Shown here one piece after another: positions 35,571 to 45,852 of a DNA stretch of 64,000 nt. The notes under the pieces were generated by a model. That model had not been told where the DNA came from. It saw only the letters and a program-made list of their open reading frames with translations, and made no database searches. The stretch is taken from positions 569,575-633,574 of the forward strand of contig CAVUCE010000022.1 in NCBI GenBank assembly GCA_963739985.1. Direction: 5' to 3'. This DNA is from CAVUCE01 sp963739985 (lineage in GTDB: Bacteria > Bacteroidota > Ignavibacteria > Ignavibacteriales > Ignavibacteriaceae). Positions within the stretch are counted from its first letter, which is position 1. Every line of letters starts with the position of its first letter. Made by a program: the position numbers and the translations under genes.

Positions 35571-36962
35571 CTAAAAACTGGAAACCCTTCTTTGCCAATT
35601 GTCGTCTCTCAATTCACCGCGCATTGTTGAATGAACAAGTTGGTAATCTGAAAATCCTGTTAGATCTGCAAAAACAAAAATAACTCCACCTTCTAATTCA
35701 TTATAGTGCCAGATTTCATAAGGCTTGGAATCCGTTTGATTCGGAAAGCGTTCAATTTCACTTGGTTCACCATATTTTATGTAAACTCTTCCTCTGTCGG
35801 TTTTCCATCCCGGACGAGTAATCGTTCCATACTTTTTATTGCTTTCCTGTATTCTTTTTAAATACTGATTGAAATATTCATTTTGATTTGTAGCAGGATC
35901 AGGATCTCGTTTTTTCCAGAAGTTATATAAAAATTCTCTTTTACCGGCTAGTGTTGATAATTTTCCCCATTGATCAACTTCCGGACCGGTCGCAATATAT
36001 TTTGATTTACTATATAAATCATCACATTCTTCAATTGACATTACACCAAAAACACTTGCAACATATGTTTGACCTTTCGCAGAAGCAGTATCCGTATTTA
36101 CAACTTTAGGATTGTAAACAAAAAATCTTTTTGATGATGAGATACCTTTTTGCTTAGCCGTATCCAGAACTGAAACTATAAGAGTGTATGTATCCGTCGG
36201 AAATTTATTTACCGGAATTGCCCCAACTTCAACACGTGATTTTATAGTATTTTTAATACTGAATATCTTGGAGTAAACTACTTTTCTTTTACTATTATAA
36301 ACCAAGCTGGAAATTTGCAGAACACTGTCTTTAGCTAAAGCCTCTTTCGATGAGTATACTTCATAATAATAAAAAACTACAGGAAGGCTTTCTCCAAAAA
36401 CTTCGGTTGGAATTGGCACAACTTCAAATGTGTTTTTGTAAAATATTGAAGATTTATTCTGACTGTCCTGCAATATTTTAGATGCTAGTTGAATATCACT
36501 AACAGAAATATCGTGTGTGTGAAGAGGTTTTACATTTACATGATCGGTAATAAATTTTTGCTTGTCAGCAGTTTCACCGGCTGTTCCGCCAACTACACAT
36601 TTATAAAATCCTTCCGGCAAAACAAAGCTAATTACACCGACCAAACTTTTATCGCTAATTTGAGTAGAATCTTTAATTGTGCTGGCGATTCTCCACTTAT
36701 TATTTATAAGATATTTACCGCTGGAAGTATCTTGGATTGACACATGAAGATAAGCTTCTAAATAGTTACTGGAATCTGTTTGAACATATTTCATTGTTTG
36801 CTGGTTAAACGAATAATAAACTTCTACGTAATTAGAAGTAGAATCATAGCCAAATTGTGCATAATCAAAATCGAAGATGAATTTGGGATTTTTCTTTTGC
36901 GCAAATAAAGATGTGCAAAGAATTAGAAAAACGAAGGCGGAAATAGTTAGTTTTTTAGTCAT
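35571..36962 (-). CDS. GWxTD-domain secreted protein
   Basis: About 463 residues from the ATG at 36962 (an upstream TTG adds four residues). The signal peptide MTKKLTISAFVFLILCTSLFA ends before QKKNPK. About 280 residues of beta-rich sequence lead to a C-terminal GWxTD domain: REFLYNFWKKRDPDPATNQNE, then RPGWKTDRGRVYIKYGEP with the defining Gly-Trp-Lys-Thr-Asp, and YEIWHYNELEGGVIFVFAD. The family is widespread in Bacteroidota, Chlorobi and Acidobacteria and has no established function. It is monocistronic, with a promoter candidate upstream. Confidence 0.88.
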   Translation of the reverse strand: MTKKLTISAFVFLILCTSLFAQKKNPKFIFDFDYAQFGYDSTSNYVEVYYSFNQQTMKYVQTDSSNYLEAYLHVSIQDTSSGKYLINNKWRIASTIKDSTQISDKSLVGVISFVLPEGFYKCVVGGTAGETADKQKFITDHVNVKPLHTHDISVSDIQLASKILQDSQNKSSIFYKNTFEVVPIPTEVFGESLPVVFYYYEVYSSKEALAKDSVLQISSLVYNSKRKVVYSKIFSIKNTIKSRVEVGAIPVNKFPTDTYTLIVSVLDTAKQKGISSSKRFFVYNPKVVNTDTASAKGQTYVASVFGVMSIEECDDLYSKSKYIATGPEVDQWGKLSTLAGKREFLYNFWKKRDPDPATNQNEYFNQYLKRIQESNKKYGTITRPGWKTDRGRVYIKYGEPSEIERFPNQTDSKPYEIWHYNELEGGVIFVFADLTGFSDYQLVHSTMRGELRDDNWQRRVSSF

Positions 36963-37097
36963 ATAGGGAATCAAAATTATTATAATTTCTGAAAAAATGG
37001 ACGATTTTTATAAAAAAAACAAAAAATCGGTTAGCTAAAAATTGCTGTTCTTAAATAGTTGAATTTACTCAGCGTTTTTGAACAAAAATATGGAATC

Positions 37098-37126
37098 AAA
37101 ATAGTACAACATCCAACTTTTGTCAA
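37098..37126 (-). promoter_or_regulatory. Candidate promoter of the GWxTD gene
   Basis: On the minus strand TTGACA (37126-37121) and TATTTTG (37103-37097) are separated by 17 bases. The start would be about 37090, giving a leader of roughly 125 bases. The site lies in the only long gap here, between serA's terminator and the GWxTD start. It fits both the classical and, loosely, the Bacteroidota -7 pattern. Confidence 0.45.
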
Positions 37127-37155
37127 GTAATTTATAAATGATTGAAAAACAAAAA

Positions 37156-37181
37156 CCCTTTCCTGAATTAACAAGAAAGGG
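37156..37181 (-). terminator. Hairpin terminator after serA
   Basis: CCCTTTC (37156-37162) pairs with GAAAGGG (37175-37181). On the minus strand the stem is followed by TTTTTGTTTTTC. It lies 27 bases beyond the serA stop. Confidence 0.78.
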
Positions 37182-37207
37182 CTAAAATTTGATATTATTT
37201 TGCAATT

Positions 37208-38791
37208 TTAAAACTTTATTGCGAAAACATTTTTAACACCGTCTATTCCTAAAATTGACGAAAGAACTTCTTTAGTAATTTCACTGTCAACATTAATAAC
37301 GGTTAAAGCTTCGGCACCAATATCTAATCTACCCAAAGAAAGTCCGGCAATATTGATATTAGCTTCCGCTAAAAGCTTACCAACAGTTGCAAGCATTCCG
37401 GGTTTATCAATGTTAGTATAGCAAAGCATATTTCCTTCCGGCTTTAGCTCTAAATGATATTTGTCAATAAATACGATTCTTTTTTCATTATTTCCAAAAA
37501 CCGTTCCGCCTAAAGTTCTTTTTTCTTTATCTGTAACAAATTCAACAGAAATTAAATTTGTATATGTAGAATTAGCACCGGATTTTGTTTCATTTATTAC
37601 AACGCCCAATTCTTTTGCAAGTAAAGGAGCATTAATTAAATTTACTCCGGCAGAAAGTTTTTTAGATAGAAATCCTTTTAAAACCGCGGTTGATAACAAA
37701 GTAGTTGAAGAATGAAGTAAATCTCCGCTGAAATTAATATTGATTTGTTTCAATTGCCCTTTTAGTAATTGCGAATGAAATAATCCGATATTATCTGCAA
37801 GCTCTACATAAGGAGATAATTCTTTATTCCCGCTAGACTGAATTGCAGCCGCATTAATTGCACCTTTAACTTCTTTGCCATTAAAAAGATCAACAATCTG
37901 TTCTGCTATTTGGACAGCAACTTTTTCTTGAGCCTCCTCTGTAGAAGCTCCGAGATGAGGAGTTGAAACTAATTTTGGATGTTGAATAAGCGGACCTTCG
38001 TATTGCGGTGGTTCGGAAATATAAACATCGATTGCTGCACCGGAAACTTTTCCCGAATCTAAAGCTTTTACTAAGGCTTCTTCATTAATAATTCCGCCTC
38101 TGGCACAGTTAATTAATTTTACTCCATCTTTACATTTTGCAATTGTCTCTTCATTTAAGAGATTTTTCGTCTCATCAGTAAGTGGAACATGAACTGTGAT
38201 GATATCCGATTGAGCTAAAACAGTTTCAATATCTACTAAATCAAATCCCATTTTGGCGGCAACTTCCTCCGAAAGTACAGGATCATACCCGATTACTTTC
38301 ATACCAAAAGCTTTTGATCTAATCGCAACTTCACGTCCAATTTTTCCAAGTCCCACAATTCCTAAAATTTTTCCGTGAAGTTCAGTTCCCTTATATTTTT
38401 TTCTATCCCATTTTCCAGCACGTAAAGATTGATTAGCTTGAGGAACATTTCTGCACATTGAAAGAATTAGAGCCATTGTATGTTCTGCGGTTGAAATGGT
38501 ATTACCACCGGGAGTGTTCATGACAATTATTCCTTTTCGCGTAGCAGCTTCAAGGTTAATATTATCAACACCCGCTCCGGCACGACCAATAACTTCCATG
38601 TTATCCATTAGCTCAATGAGATCAGGAGTAACTTGAGTATCACTTCTTACAACTAAGCCGTTATAATCTTTAATAACCTTAACAATTTCTTCTTTAGGCA
38701 TCCCGGGTTTATATGTTACTTCAAATCCCCCGTCTTCAAGTATTCCAACGCATTTTTTATCCACGGCATCCGTAACGATGATCTTTTTCAT
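37208..38791 (-). CDS. serA: D-3-phosphoglycerate dehydrogenase, long form
   Basis: A 527-residue type-1 SerA that oxidises 3-phosphoglycerate to 3-phosphohydroxypyruvate, the first step of serine synthesis. Motifs: GRAGAGVDNINLEAAT, GIVGLGKIGREVAIRSKAFG, NCARGGIINEEAL, and the active-site STPHLGASTEEAQEKVA. Residues 315-450 are the intervening ASB domain and the end is an ACT domain (DKPGMLATVGKLLAEANINIAG). A shorter paralogue lies at 20354. It follows thioredoxin by about 47 bases. Confidence 0.95.
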   Translation of the reverse strand: MKKIIVTDAVDKKCVGILEDGGFEVTYKPGMPKEEIVKVIKDYNGLVVRSDTQVTPDLIELMDNMEVIGRAGAGVDNINLEAATRKGIIVMNTPGGNTISTAEHTMALILSMCRNVPQANQSLRAGKWDRKKYKGTELHGKILGIVGLGKIGREVAIRSKAFGMKVIGYDPVLSEEVAAKMGFDLVDIETVLAQSDIITVHVPLTDETKNLLNEETIAKCKDGVKLINCARGGIINEEALVKALDSGKVSGAAIDVYISEPPQYEGPLIQHPKLVSTPHLGASTEEAQEKVAVQIAEQIVDLFNGKEVKGAINAAAIQSSGNKELSPYVELADNIGLFHSQLLKGQLKQININFSGDLLHSSTTLLSTAVLKGFLSKKLSAGVNLINAPLLAKELGVVINETKSGANSTYTNLISVEFVTDKEKRTLGGTVFGNNEKRIVFIDKYHLELKPEGNMLCYTNIDKPGMLATVGKLLAEANINIAGLSLGRLDIGAEALTVINVDSEITKEVLSSILGIDGVKNVFAIKF

Positions 38792-38838
38792 TTTACTCCA
38801 AATAAAAATTGAGAACTAAATAAAGATGTGTTTATCAA

Positions 38839-39159
38839 TTAAAGAACAGCATTAAGTTTTTGAACTATTTGCGCTTTTGGTACAGCACCGATAATTACCT
38901 CTTTAACTTCACCGCCTTTAAAAGTTAATAAAGTTGGAATGCTTCTTACTCCGAATTTTATGGAAGTCTGCTGATTGTTATCAACATCTAATTTTCCAAT
39001 TTTAACTTTACCATCATACTCACTTGCTAGCTCTTCAACAATAGGAGCAATCATTCTGCAAGGGCCGCACCAAACAGCCCAAAAATCGATCAATACAGGA
39101 AGTTCCGATTTCGCTACTTCATCTTCAAAATTTGCATCTGTAATTTCTATAGGTTTCAT
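38839..39159 (-). CDS. trxA: Thioredoxin
   Basis: A 106-residue thioredoxin with the active site FWAVWCGPCRMIAPIVEEL and the cis-Pro in GVRSIPTLLTFKGGE. It keeps cytoplasmic disulfides reduced with thioredoxin reductase. There is no signal peptide. It lies between an enoyl-ACP reductase and serA. Confidence 0.97.
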   Translation of the reverse strand: MKPIEITDANFEDEVAKSELPVLIDFWAVWCGPCRMIAPIVEELASEYDGKVKIGKLDVDNNQQTSIKFGVRSIPTLLTFKGGEVKEVIIGAVPKAQIVQKLNAVL

Positions 39160-39178
39160 ACTTTAATTTTTCCTTTTT

Positions 39179-40018
39179 TTAAATATTAAATGAGCCTTCG
39201 GCGTCACCTTGTCCGACAAATTGAACCACATCCTCGCCACCATCTGCGTTAATTAAGCCACCGGAAATCCACTCTCCGCCATCTTTACATAATAACGAAA
39301 TAACTTTTGCAACATCAGCAGGATTTGTTAAACGGTTTCTGGGATTTTTTCTTCTAGCTACTTCAATCATAGGCGTATTTCCGGGAATTTTTCTTAATGC
39401 AGGTGTATCTGTTACACCCGCCATAATAGAAGTTGCAGCAACGCCCATATGTCCTAACTCTGTAGATAATTGTCTGATATGCGATTCGAGAGCGGCTTTA
39501 GCTGCCGAAACTGCTCCGTAATATGGAATAGCCGCATGACTTCCGGAACTTGTCATTCCGAAAATTCTGGCTTTTTCCGTTAAAAGATTGTTGGCAACAA
39601 GTTCTTGAACCCAATAAACCAGAGAATGAGCCATCACATCAAGAGTCATTTCCATCTGTGCTTTCGTAATTGCCTGCTCTCCTTCTTTAGCCACAAAGCC
39701 TTTTAAAGAACCAAAGGCTAGTGAATGAAGAACAACTCTTACAATCGCTTTACCTTCCGAAATTTTTTTCAGATCATTTATAATTTCAGCGCGCTTAGCT
39801 GCGTCAGCAGCATTAACATTATAATACAAATGTTTTGCACCATACTCTTCAATTTTTTTAGTAATTCTCTCAACATTTGGCATGGTTGCTTGTCTATCTA
39901 GATGAACTCCTACAATATTATATCCATCTTCCGCAAGTTTTAACGCAGTCGCTTCTCCAAATCCAGACGAAGCTCCTAATATCAAGGCCCAATGATTTTG
40001 ATTCTCATTCTGATTCAT
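39179..40018 (-). CDS. Enoyl-ACP reductase of FabI/FabL type (SDR)
   Basis: About 279 residues from the ATG at 40018 (AAAGGTG upstream); the longer frame has no site. It is a short-chain dehydrogenase with the Gly motif GASSGFGEATALKLAE. The active site has the Y-x6-K spacing of enoyl reductases (YGAVSAAKAAL) rather than Y-x3-K. HSLAFGSLKGF matches the FabI/FabL substrate loop. It should reduce enoyl-ACP in fatty-acid elongation. FabL-type (enoyl reductase III) is the nearest match by pattern; a different SDR is possible. Confidence 0.68.
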   Translation of the reverse strand: MNQNENQNHWALILGASSGFGEATALKLAEDGYNIVGVHLDRQATMPNVERITKKIEEYGAKHLYYNVNAADAAKRAEIINDLKKISEGKAIVRVVLHSLAFGSLKGFVAKEGEQAITKAQMEMTLDVMAHSLVYWVQELVANNLLTEKARIFGMTSSGSHAAIPYYGAVSAAKAALESHIRQLSTELGHMGVAATSIMAGVTDTPALRKIPGNTPMIEVARRKNPRNRLTNPADVAKVISLLCKDGGEWISGGLINADGGEDVVQFVGQGDAEGSFNI

Positions 40019-40260
40019 TTTTGGTTTACACCTTTTACTAATTATTTTGGTATTAATAGACAAAAATTACAAAATTGAATTTAGGGAAACAAATTATTGG
40101 CAATAGTAAATTTACCACAATGCGTTTTTGGTAAGTCTTGTGCAAATAATAATATGATTTGAAGCAAAATATTTGCTCCTATAAATTGATGGTTAATTTA
40201 TGTGGCTGAAATTTTAGCTATTTATAATATTAAATAATCTTTCGGAGTGTTTTTTCAAAA

Positions 40261-43200
40261 TTACTTTTGGCTAAAAACGATCGAATCCTCTCCCATGAGA
40301 CTTGTAATTGCATCCGTAAATTCTTTTGAAGCATTAACTCTGAAATCATTAAGGAAAAATAATCTGGCAGGGTTACCGTTATTTTCCAGATGAAGATAAA
40401 GTGGAAGCTTTCCTTTATGCTTTGGTAAGATTTCTTTGAGCTTTTGTAATTGTTCGGTTGTATTTTTTTCTTTGTTTATAATAATTTTAACGCTTTCGGC
40501 AAATCTTTCACGAGATTCTTCCAGAGGCATTACTTCTTCAATGTGAAGTTTGATAGCATCACCACTACTTTCGGGTCTACCGACAATAAACACACATTCT
40601 TCTTCCTCCACAAATTGACCGAACTTTTCATAAACTTTGGCAAACATTAAAGATTCACAAGATCCCGATAGATCATCTAAAGTGAAGAATGCCATGGTTC
40701 TGCCGGATTTATCAATCTTGGTTTTTAATGAAGTAATAACACCGCAAGCTCTGACAACATTTGTTTCTTCTTGCTTAGATTTTGAATCAAACCTGGATTT
40801 CCCTTCAACCTTAGATTTCTCTTCCAGCTTAGATGTTTCTCCAAGATGAATTGAGGCAAACGAATTATATTCAATTTCGTATTTATGCAAAGGATGCCCT
40901 GTTACATAAAAACCTGTAACTTCTCTTTCTTTAGCTAGTCTTACTTTTTGACTCCACGGTTCAACTTCTTCAATTTGAGGTTCGCTTATTTTTACCTCTT
41001 CTTCAATTTCTCCGAAAAGACTATTCTCAGCCGATAATGTTGCTTGTTTTGCTTTACTTCCAAATTCAAGTGCGGTTTCAATTGCTTCAAATAACTTTGC
41101 ACGATTATCATCAATAGAATAAAATGCTCCGGCAAGAACTAAGCCTTCCAGCGATCTTTTATTAACAGTTCGCGTATCTACATTTAAACAAAAATCAAAA
41201 ATACTTGTGAAATCTCGGTCTAATTCATTTCGGACTTTCATAATCTCTTCAACCGCAGAAATTCCAACATTTTTAATTGCAGACATTCCAAATCTTATTT
41301 GTCCGTCTTCAACATCAAAATAAACGGAAGGACTATTCACATCCGGCGGAAGAACTTTAATTCCTAATTTCCTGCAATCTTCAAGATAATTTGTAACCTT
41401 ATCAGTATTGCCAAATTCATTTGTTAAGTTGGCAGCTAAAAATTCGGGTGTGTAATGAGCTTTAAGATATGCTGTTTGATATGCGACAAAACTATATGCT
41501 ACAGAGTGACTTTTATTAAATCCGTAATTGGCAAATTTATCAATTGCGTCAAAAATTTCTGTTGCAACTTTTTGAGTAATTCCCTTTTCAACAGCGCCGT
41601 TAACAAATTTAACCTTCTGTTCCGCCATTGCAGCTAGGTCTTTTTTACCCATAGCTCTTCGCAAAATATCAGCTTCGGCAAGACTCATTCCGGCTACTTT
41701 ATTTGCAATTTGAATTACCTGTTCCTGGTAAACTATAATTCCGTAAGTTTCTTTAAGAATCGGTTCCAATGAAATATGAAGATATTCAATTTCTTGCCGT
41801 CCGAATTTTCTATCGATAAAATCATCTATAAACTCCATCGGTCCCGGACGATAAAGTGCGTTCATTGCTGAAAGGTCACTTAAGCTTGTTGGATGAAGTT
41901 TTTTTAAGTACTCTCTCATCGGGCCAGATTCAAACTGGAACACGCCTGTTGTTTGTCCTTTTGAAAAAAGCTCAAACGTTTTTTTATCTTCAATCGAAAT
42001 ATTATCGATATCGATTTCAACGCCATGATTTTTCTTGATCAAATCTAAAGCATCACGGATAATGGTAAGAGTTCTAAGTCCGAGAAAATCCATCTTAAGA
42101 AGACCGGCACCTTCAATTTCCTTCATGTTATACTGTGTAACAAATTCGGATTGAGCAACCGCGCTGGCAAGAGGGACATAATTGCTTACCTCTTCCGGTG
42201 TAATTACTACGCCGGCTGCATGCTTAGACGAATTTCGGTTCATTCCTTCGAGAACTTTAGCGTACTTTATCAGATTCTGAATATCCGGTTCTTTGGAATC
42301 TTTAACCCATTTTAATTCGGGAACCTCTTTTAAAGCTTGTTCGATTGAAAATACTTTACCGAATTTTGAAGGAATGAATTTGGTAATTTTGTTTACTGTC
42401 GGAATCGGAATTTTAAGAACGCGCGCAACATCTCTTATTACTGCTTTGGAAGATAATCTATTGAATGTTATAATTTGACTAACGCATTCAGTGCCGTATT
42501 TTTCGCGGACATAATCAATTACTTCGCCTCTTTTATCATCGGCAAAATCAACGTCAATATCGGGCATTGATTTACGAGCCGGATTCAAAAACCTTTCAAA
42601 GAGTAAGTTATAAGGCAATGGATTTATATTGGTAATTCCTAAACAGAATGCCACTAAACTTCCGGCGGCACTTCCTCTTCCCGGACCAACAGGAATTCCT
42701 CTATCTTTAGAAGCATTAATAAAATCCTGTACAATTAAAAAGTAACCGGAAAATCCCATTGTTTTGATCGTATCAATTTCAAAATTAAATCGATCTTCAA
42801 TTTCTTTATTGAGCTTAGGAAATTTTTTATGAAGTCCTTCTCTTGCTAGAAGTTCGAAATAATCATCAAGATTTTTTGCCGGGGAATCATCCGGAATTGG
42901 AAACTTAGGATAATGATGCCCTGCAAAATCCATGTTTAAATCTATTTTAGATTCAATCTCAAGAGTATTTTCGATAGCGCCTTTGTAATTCTTAAAAAGC
43001 TCAATCATTTCTACGGCGGATTTAAAATAAACTTGATCCGTCCCGTAACGTAATTGTTTATAATCTTGAGCGTTTTTATCGGAAAGCAATAATAAAATAT
43101 TATGTGCTATTGCATGATCTTGTTCAATATAATGACAATCGTTTGTAGCAACTAATTTTATCCCTAATTCTTCGGATAGTCTCGGCATTCCTTCAAGAAT

Positions 43201-43773
43201 TGGTTTATCAACTTCCATGAAATGATCTTGAATTTCGAGATAAAAATCATCGCCAAAAATTTCTTTGTAGGTTATTGCCGTTTCCCTTGCTTTATCATAA
43301 TTATTGTTTACAAGATGAGTTGAAACAACACCTCCCGCACACGCGGAAGTACAAACCAGACCTTCTCTATATTTTCTTAAAAGCTCTAAATCAATCCGCG
43401 GTTTGTAATAGAATCCTTCGGTGTGTCCCAAAGTGGAAAGCTTGGAAAGATTTTTATAGCCTTCTAAATTTTTTGCAAGTAAAATGAGATGATTGTAATG
43501 CTTTTTCCTTTTTCGTCCTGAATTCTCATCTTTCCCCTTATCAAACCTACTTCCTTCAGTTACAACATACGCTTCCATGCCAACAATAGGTTTTATTCCG
43601 GCTTTTTTTGCTTTTTTATAAAACTCAGCAATGCCGTACATAACTCCATGGTCTGTAAGAGCCACAGCTTTCATTTCGTTTTTTTGAGCTGCTTTTACTA
43701 AATCATCAACGGTACAAGCACCGTCTTGTAAGCTGTAATGTGTATGATTATGAAGGTGGATAAATTCTGACAT
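40261..43773 (-). CDS. dnaE: DNA polymerase III alpha subunit
   Basis: A 1170-residue replicative polymerase. The N-terminal PHP domain is complete with HLHNHTHYSLQDGA. The polymerase core has GPGRGSAAGSLVAFCLGI and PDIDVDFADDKRGEV, with catalytic aspartates near residues 404-406, and later GVFQFESGPM. A helix-hairpin-helix region and a C-terminal OB fold (ACGVITSLKTKIDKSGRTMAF) follow. Just before the OB fold is a short Lys/Ser/Glu-rich stretch (about residues 975-1000). No dnaN or holA lies near. Its reading frame is uninterrupted. Confidence 0.97.
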   Translation of the reverse strand: MSEFIHLHNHTHYSLQDGACTVDDLVKAAQKNEMKAVALTDHGVMYGIAEFYKKAKKAGIKPIVGMEAYVVTEGSRFDKGKDENSGRKRKKHYNHLILLAKNLEGYKNLSKLSTLGHTEGFYYKPRIDLELLRKYREGLVCTSACAGGVVSTHLVNNNYDKARETAITYKEIFGDDFYLEIQDHFMEVDKPILEGMPRLSEELGIKLVATNDCHYIEQDHAIAHNILLLLSDKNAQDYKQLRYGTDQVYFKSAVEMIELFKNYKGAIENTLEIESKIDLNMDFAGHHYPKFPIPDDSPAKNLDDYFELLAREGLHKKFPKLNKEIEDRFNFEIDTIKTMGFSGYFLIVQDFINASKDRGIPVGPGRGSAAGSLVAFCLGITNINPLPYNLLFERFLNPARKSMPDIDVDFADDKRGEVIDYVREKYGTECVSQIITFNRLSSKAVIRDVARVLKIPIPTVNKITKFIPSKFGKVFSIEQALKEVPELKWVKDSKEPDIQNLIKYAKVLEGMNRNSSKHAAGVVITPEEVSNYVPLASAVAQSEFVTQYNMKEIEGAGLLKMDFLGLRTLTIIRDALDLIKKNHGVEIDIDNISIEDKKTFELFSKGQTTGVFQFESGPMREYLKKLHPTSLSDLSAMNALYRPGPMEFIDDFIDRKFGRQEIEYLHISLEPILKETYGIIVYQEQVIQIANKVAGMSLAEADILRRAMGKKDLAAMAEQKVKFVNGAVEKGITQKVATEIFDAIDKFANYGFNKSHSVAYSFVAYQTAYLKAHYTPEFLAANLTNEFGNTDKVTNYLEDCRKLGIKVLPPDVNSPSVYFDVEDGQIRFGMSAIKNVGISAVEEIMKVRNELDRDFTSIFDFCLNVDTRTVNKRSLEGLVLAGAFYSIDDNRAKLFEAIETALEFGSKAKQATLSAENSLFGEIEEEVKISEPQIEEVEPWSQKVRLAKEREVTGFYVTGHPLHKYEIEYNSFASIHLGETSKLEEKSKVEGKSRFDSKSKQEETNVVRACGVITSLKTKIDKSGRTMAFFTLDDLSGSCESLMFAKVYEKFGQFVEEEECVFIVGRPESSGDAIKLHIEEVMPLEESRERFAESVKIIINKEKNTTEQLQKLKEILPKHKGKLPLYLHLENNGNPARLFFLNDFRVNASKEFTDAITSLMGEDSIVFSQK

Positions 43774-43899
43774 GTAATAAAATCCGGGAAAAATAAATCA
43801 ACGAATCAATAGCAAAACTAAAATTAATCTTTATTGAAGTTTAATGAATTTATAAGTCCAATTGCAAGTGTTAACTTTAATAAAAGTAAAAAATAAAAT

Positions 43900-44358
43900 T
43901 TATTTATGTCCTGTATGCCCAAATCCGCCGTCGCCTCTTTCCGTTTCATTCAAATCTTCCGAAACAGAAATATCGGCTTGATAAATTTTTGAAATAACAA
44001 GTTGAGCAATCCTATCGCCACGGGAGATATTAAAATCTTCTTTACCGAAATTAAATAAAATTATTTTTACTTCACCCCTATAATCAGAATCAATTGTACC
44101 GGGTGAATTTAAGATTCCTATTCCTTTTTTAATTGCCAATCCGCTTCTTGGCCTAACTTGAATTTCGTATCCTTCGGGAATTTCAACAGAAATGTTTGTC
44201 GGAACAAGAACAATTTCTCCGCGCTTAACTAACATCGGTTCATTTACAGCCGCACGAATATCCATTCCGGCACTTCCTTCGGTAGCATAAAACGGAAGTT
44301 CGACATCATTAAAATCTTCACTTAATTTTTTAATCTTTAATGGGATTTTTTCAACCAT
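43900..44358 (-). CDS. dut: dUTP diphosphatase
   Basis: A 152-residue trimeric dUTPase that turns dUTP into dUMP and keeps uracil out of DNA. All five motifs are visible: GSAGMDIRAAV, RPRSGLAIKKG, GTIDSDYRGEVKIILFN, GDRIAQLVI, and the C-terminal RGDGGFGHTG. Length is normal. It follows the flippase gene by 15 bases. Confidence 0.97.
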   Translation of the reverse strand: MVEKIPLKIKKLSEDFNDVELPFYATEGSAGMDIRAAVNEPMLVKRGEIVLVPTNISVEIPEGYEIQVRPRSGLAIKKGIGILNSPGTIDSDYRGEVKIILFNFGKEDFNISRGDRIAQLVISKIYQADISVSEDLNETERGDGGFGHTGHK

Positions 44359-44373
44359 AATATCCTTTAATTT

Positions 44374-45834
44374 TTAACCGGTTTTTGAAAATTTTTTCTT
44401 TAGAAATAAAATCTCTTCCTTACCAACATTAAATATTGAAAGTAAGATTACAAATAAAAATAATATCAAAAATTTATTTATAATATTTAAGTGATCACCT
44501 AGATATTGCGCGTAATATATTCCGCCAACAAGGAAAAGTGAGATAAAGATTTTTCCAATTTTTTTGTACTCGTAATCAATCTTATAAAATTTTTGAGTGA
44601 CAATAAAATACCCAATTGCCATAACAAGATAACTTGCTAAAGTTGCCAGCGCTGCTCCATTTATTCCCCAAATAGGGATAAGCCAAAAATTAACTCCGAT
44701 GTTTACCGTCGCTCCTATTAAAGTAAGGAAAGGGACGTAAATACTCTTTTCTTCAATAAAAATGCCCGCAGAAAATATGTAATAAATACCATTAAAGATG
44801 TATGCAAATAAAATTATCGGAACGATTGATAAACCGCTCCAATATTCGCGGTTTATTAATGAATGATTATGAAAAAGCGTAAGTTTAGCAACATCGTCAA
44901 TAAAAAGAGAAAGGATAACTAAAATGAATGCAGCTATTAATGTAAAATAAGTAAGAACTTTAGAAAAAATTTCTTTTGCGTTTTTTTCTTCCGCGTTTTG
45001 CAAGAAAAACGGCTGCCATGCATACTGGAACATACTAACAAAAAGCATCATAAAGATACCGAGTTTATAGTTTGCGTTATAAATTCCGGTTGTGTGCAAA
45101 TCCGTTAAATGTGATAAAATTGGGCGATCGATTCCCTGGATTAGCATAGCAGCTAATCCTGCAGGTAAATACGGAATTCCAAATTTCAATAAACGTTTTA
45201 ATAACTCGAAATTTATTGAAATCTTTATGCTTTTTAATACTGACGGAAACAACAACAAAAACGAGGTGAGTGAAGCCGCCAAATTTGCAATAAGAATTGC
45301 TTCAATTCCCCATTTTAATTTTAAGATTAGAAATAAATTTAATACTACGTTTACTGAAATATTTATCAATTTAAATGTTGCAAATTTCTTAGCATTTCTT
45401 TCAAGTCTTAGTTTTATGAAAGGAATCACGCATATTGCATCAACAAAGAGAATTGCCGCAACATAATAAATCAGGTATGAATACTGAAAAGGAATATCGA
45501 ACAGCAGGTATATTGAATTCTTTAATAATATGACAACCAAACCAATTACAACTCCCGAAATTAAAACTGATAAATACGGAGTTGAGAACTTATCTTTTTC
45601 ATCACCAATATCATTTAATGTAGCAAACTTCATATACGCAGAATCCATACCGTATAAAAGAACTATATTAAATATTCCGATAAACACATAAATGTTTCCT
45701 ACTATTCCATAAAGTGATGGAGAAAAAACATTTGTATAGAAAGGGACCAATAGAAAGGTTAGAAATCTTCCAACGATAGTGCTAATACCGTAAACAGCGG
45801 TATCTTTTGTTAACTGCTTTAATTTATCAAACAT
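44374..45834 (-). CDS. Polysaccharide flippase (MATE/Wzx superfamily)
   Basis: A 486-residue membrane protein with 12-14 predicted helices. N-terminal LTKDTAVYGISTIVGRFLTFLLVPFYTNVFSPS-type sequence is standard for the oligosaccharide flippase family. Arg-rich cytoplasmic loops lie between helix pairs. It moves lipid-linked sugar units across the inner membrane. It is about 3 kb from the polysaccharide locus and between nadC and dut, so its substrate may differ from that of the Wzx at 59712. Confidence 0.85.
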   Translation of the reverse strand: MFDKLKQLTKDTAVYGISTIVGRFLTFLLVPFYTNVFSPSLYGIVGNIYVFIGIFNIVLLYGMDSAYMKFATLNDIGDEKDKFSTPYLSVLISGVVIGLVVILLKNSIYLLFDIPFQYSYLIYYVAAILFVDAICVIPFIKLRLERNAKKFATFKLINISVNVVLNLFLILKLKWGIEAILIANLAASLTSFLLLFPSVLKSIKISINFELLKRLLKFGIPYLPAGLAAMLIQGIDRPILSHLTDLHTTGIYNANYKLGIFMMLFVSMFQYAWQPFFLQNAEEKNAKEIFSKVLTYFTLIAAFILVILSLFIDDVAKLTLFHNHSLINREYWSGLSIVPIILFAYIFNGIYYIFSAGIFIEEKSIYVPFLTLIGATVNIGVNFWLIPIWGINGAALATLASYLVMAIGYFIVTQKFYKIDYEYKKIGKIFISLFLVGGIYYAQYLGDHLNIINKFLILFLFVILLSIFNVGKEEILFLKKKFSKTG

Positions 45835-45852
45835 AAAATCGAAGGAATGTGA

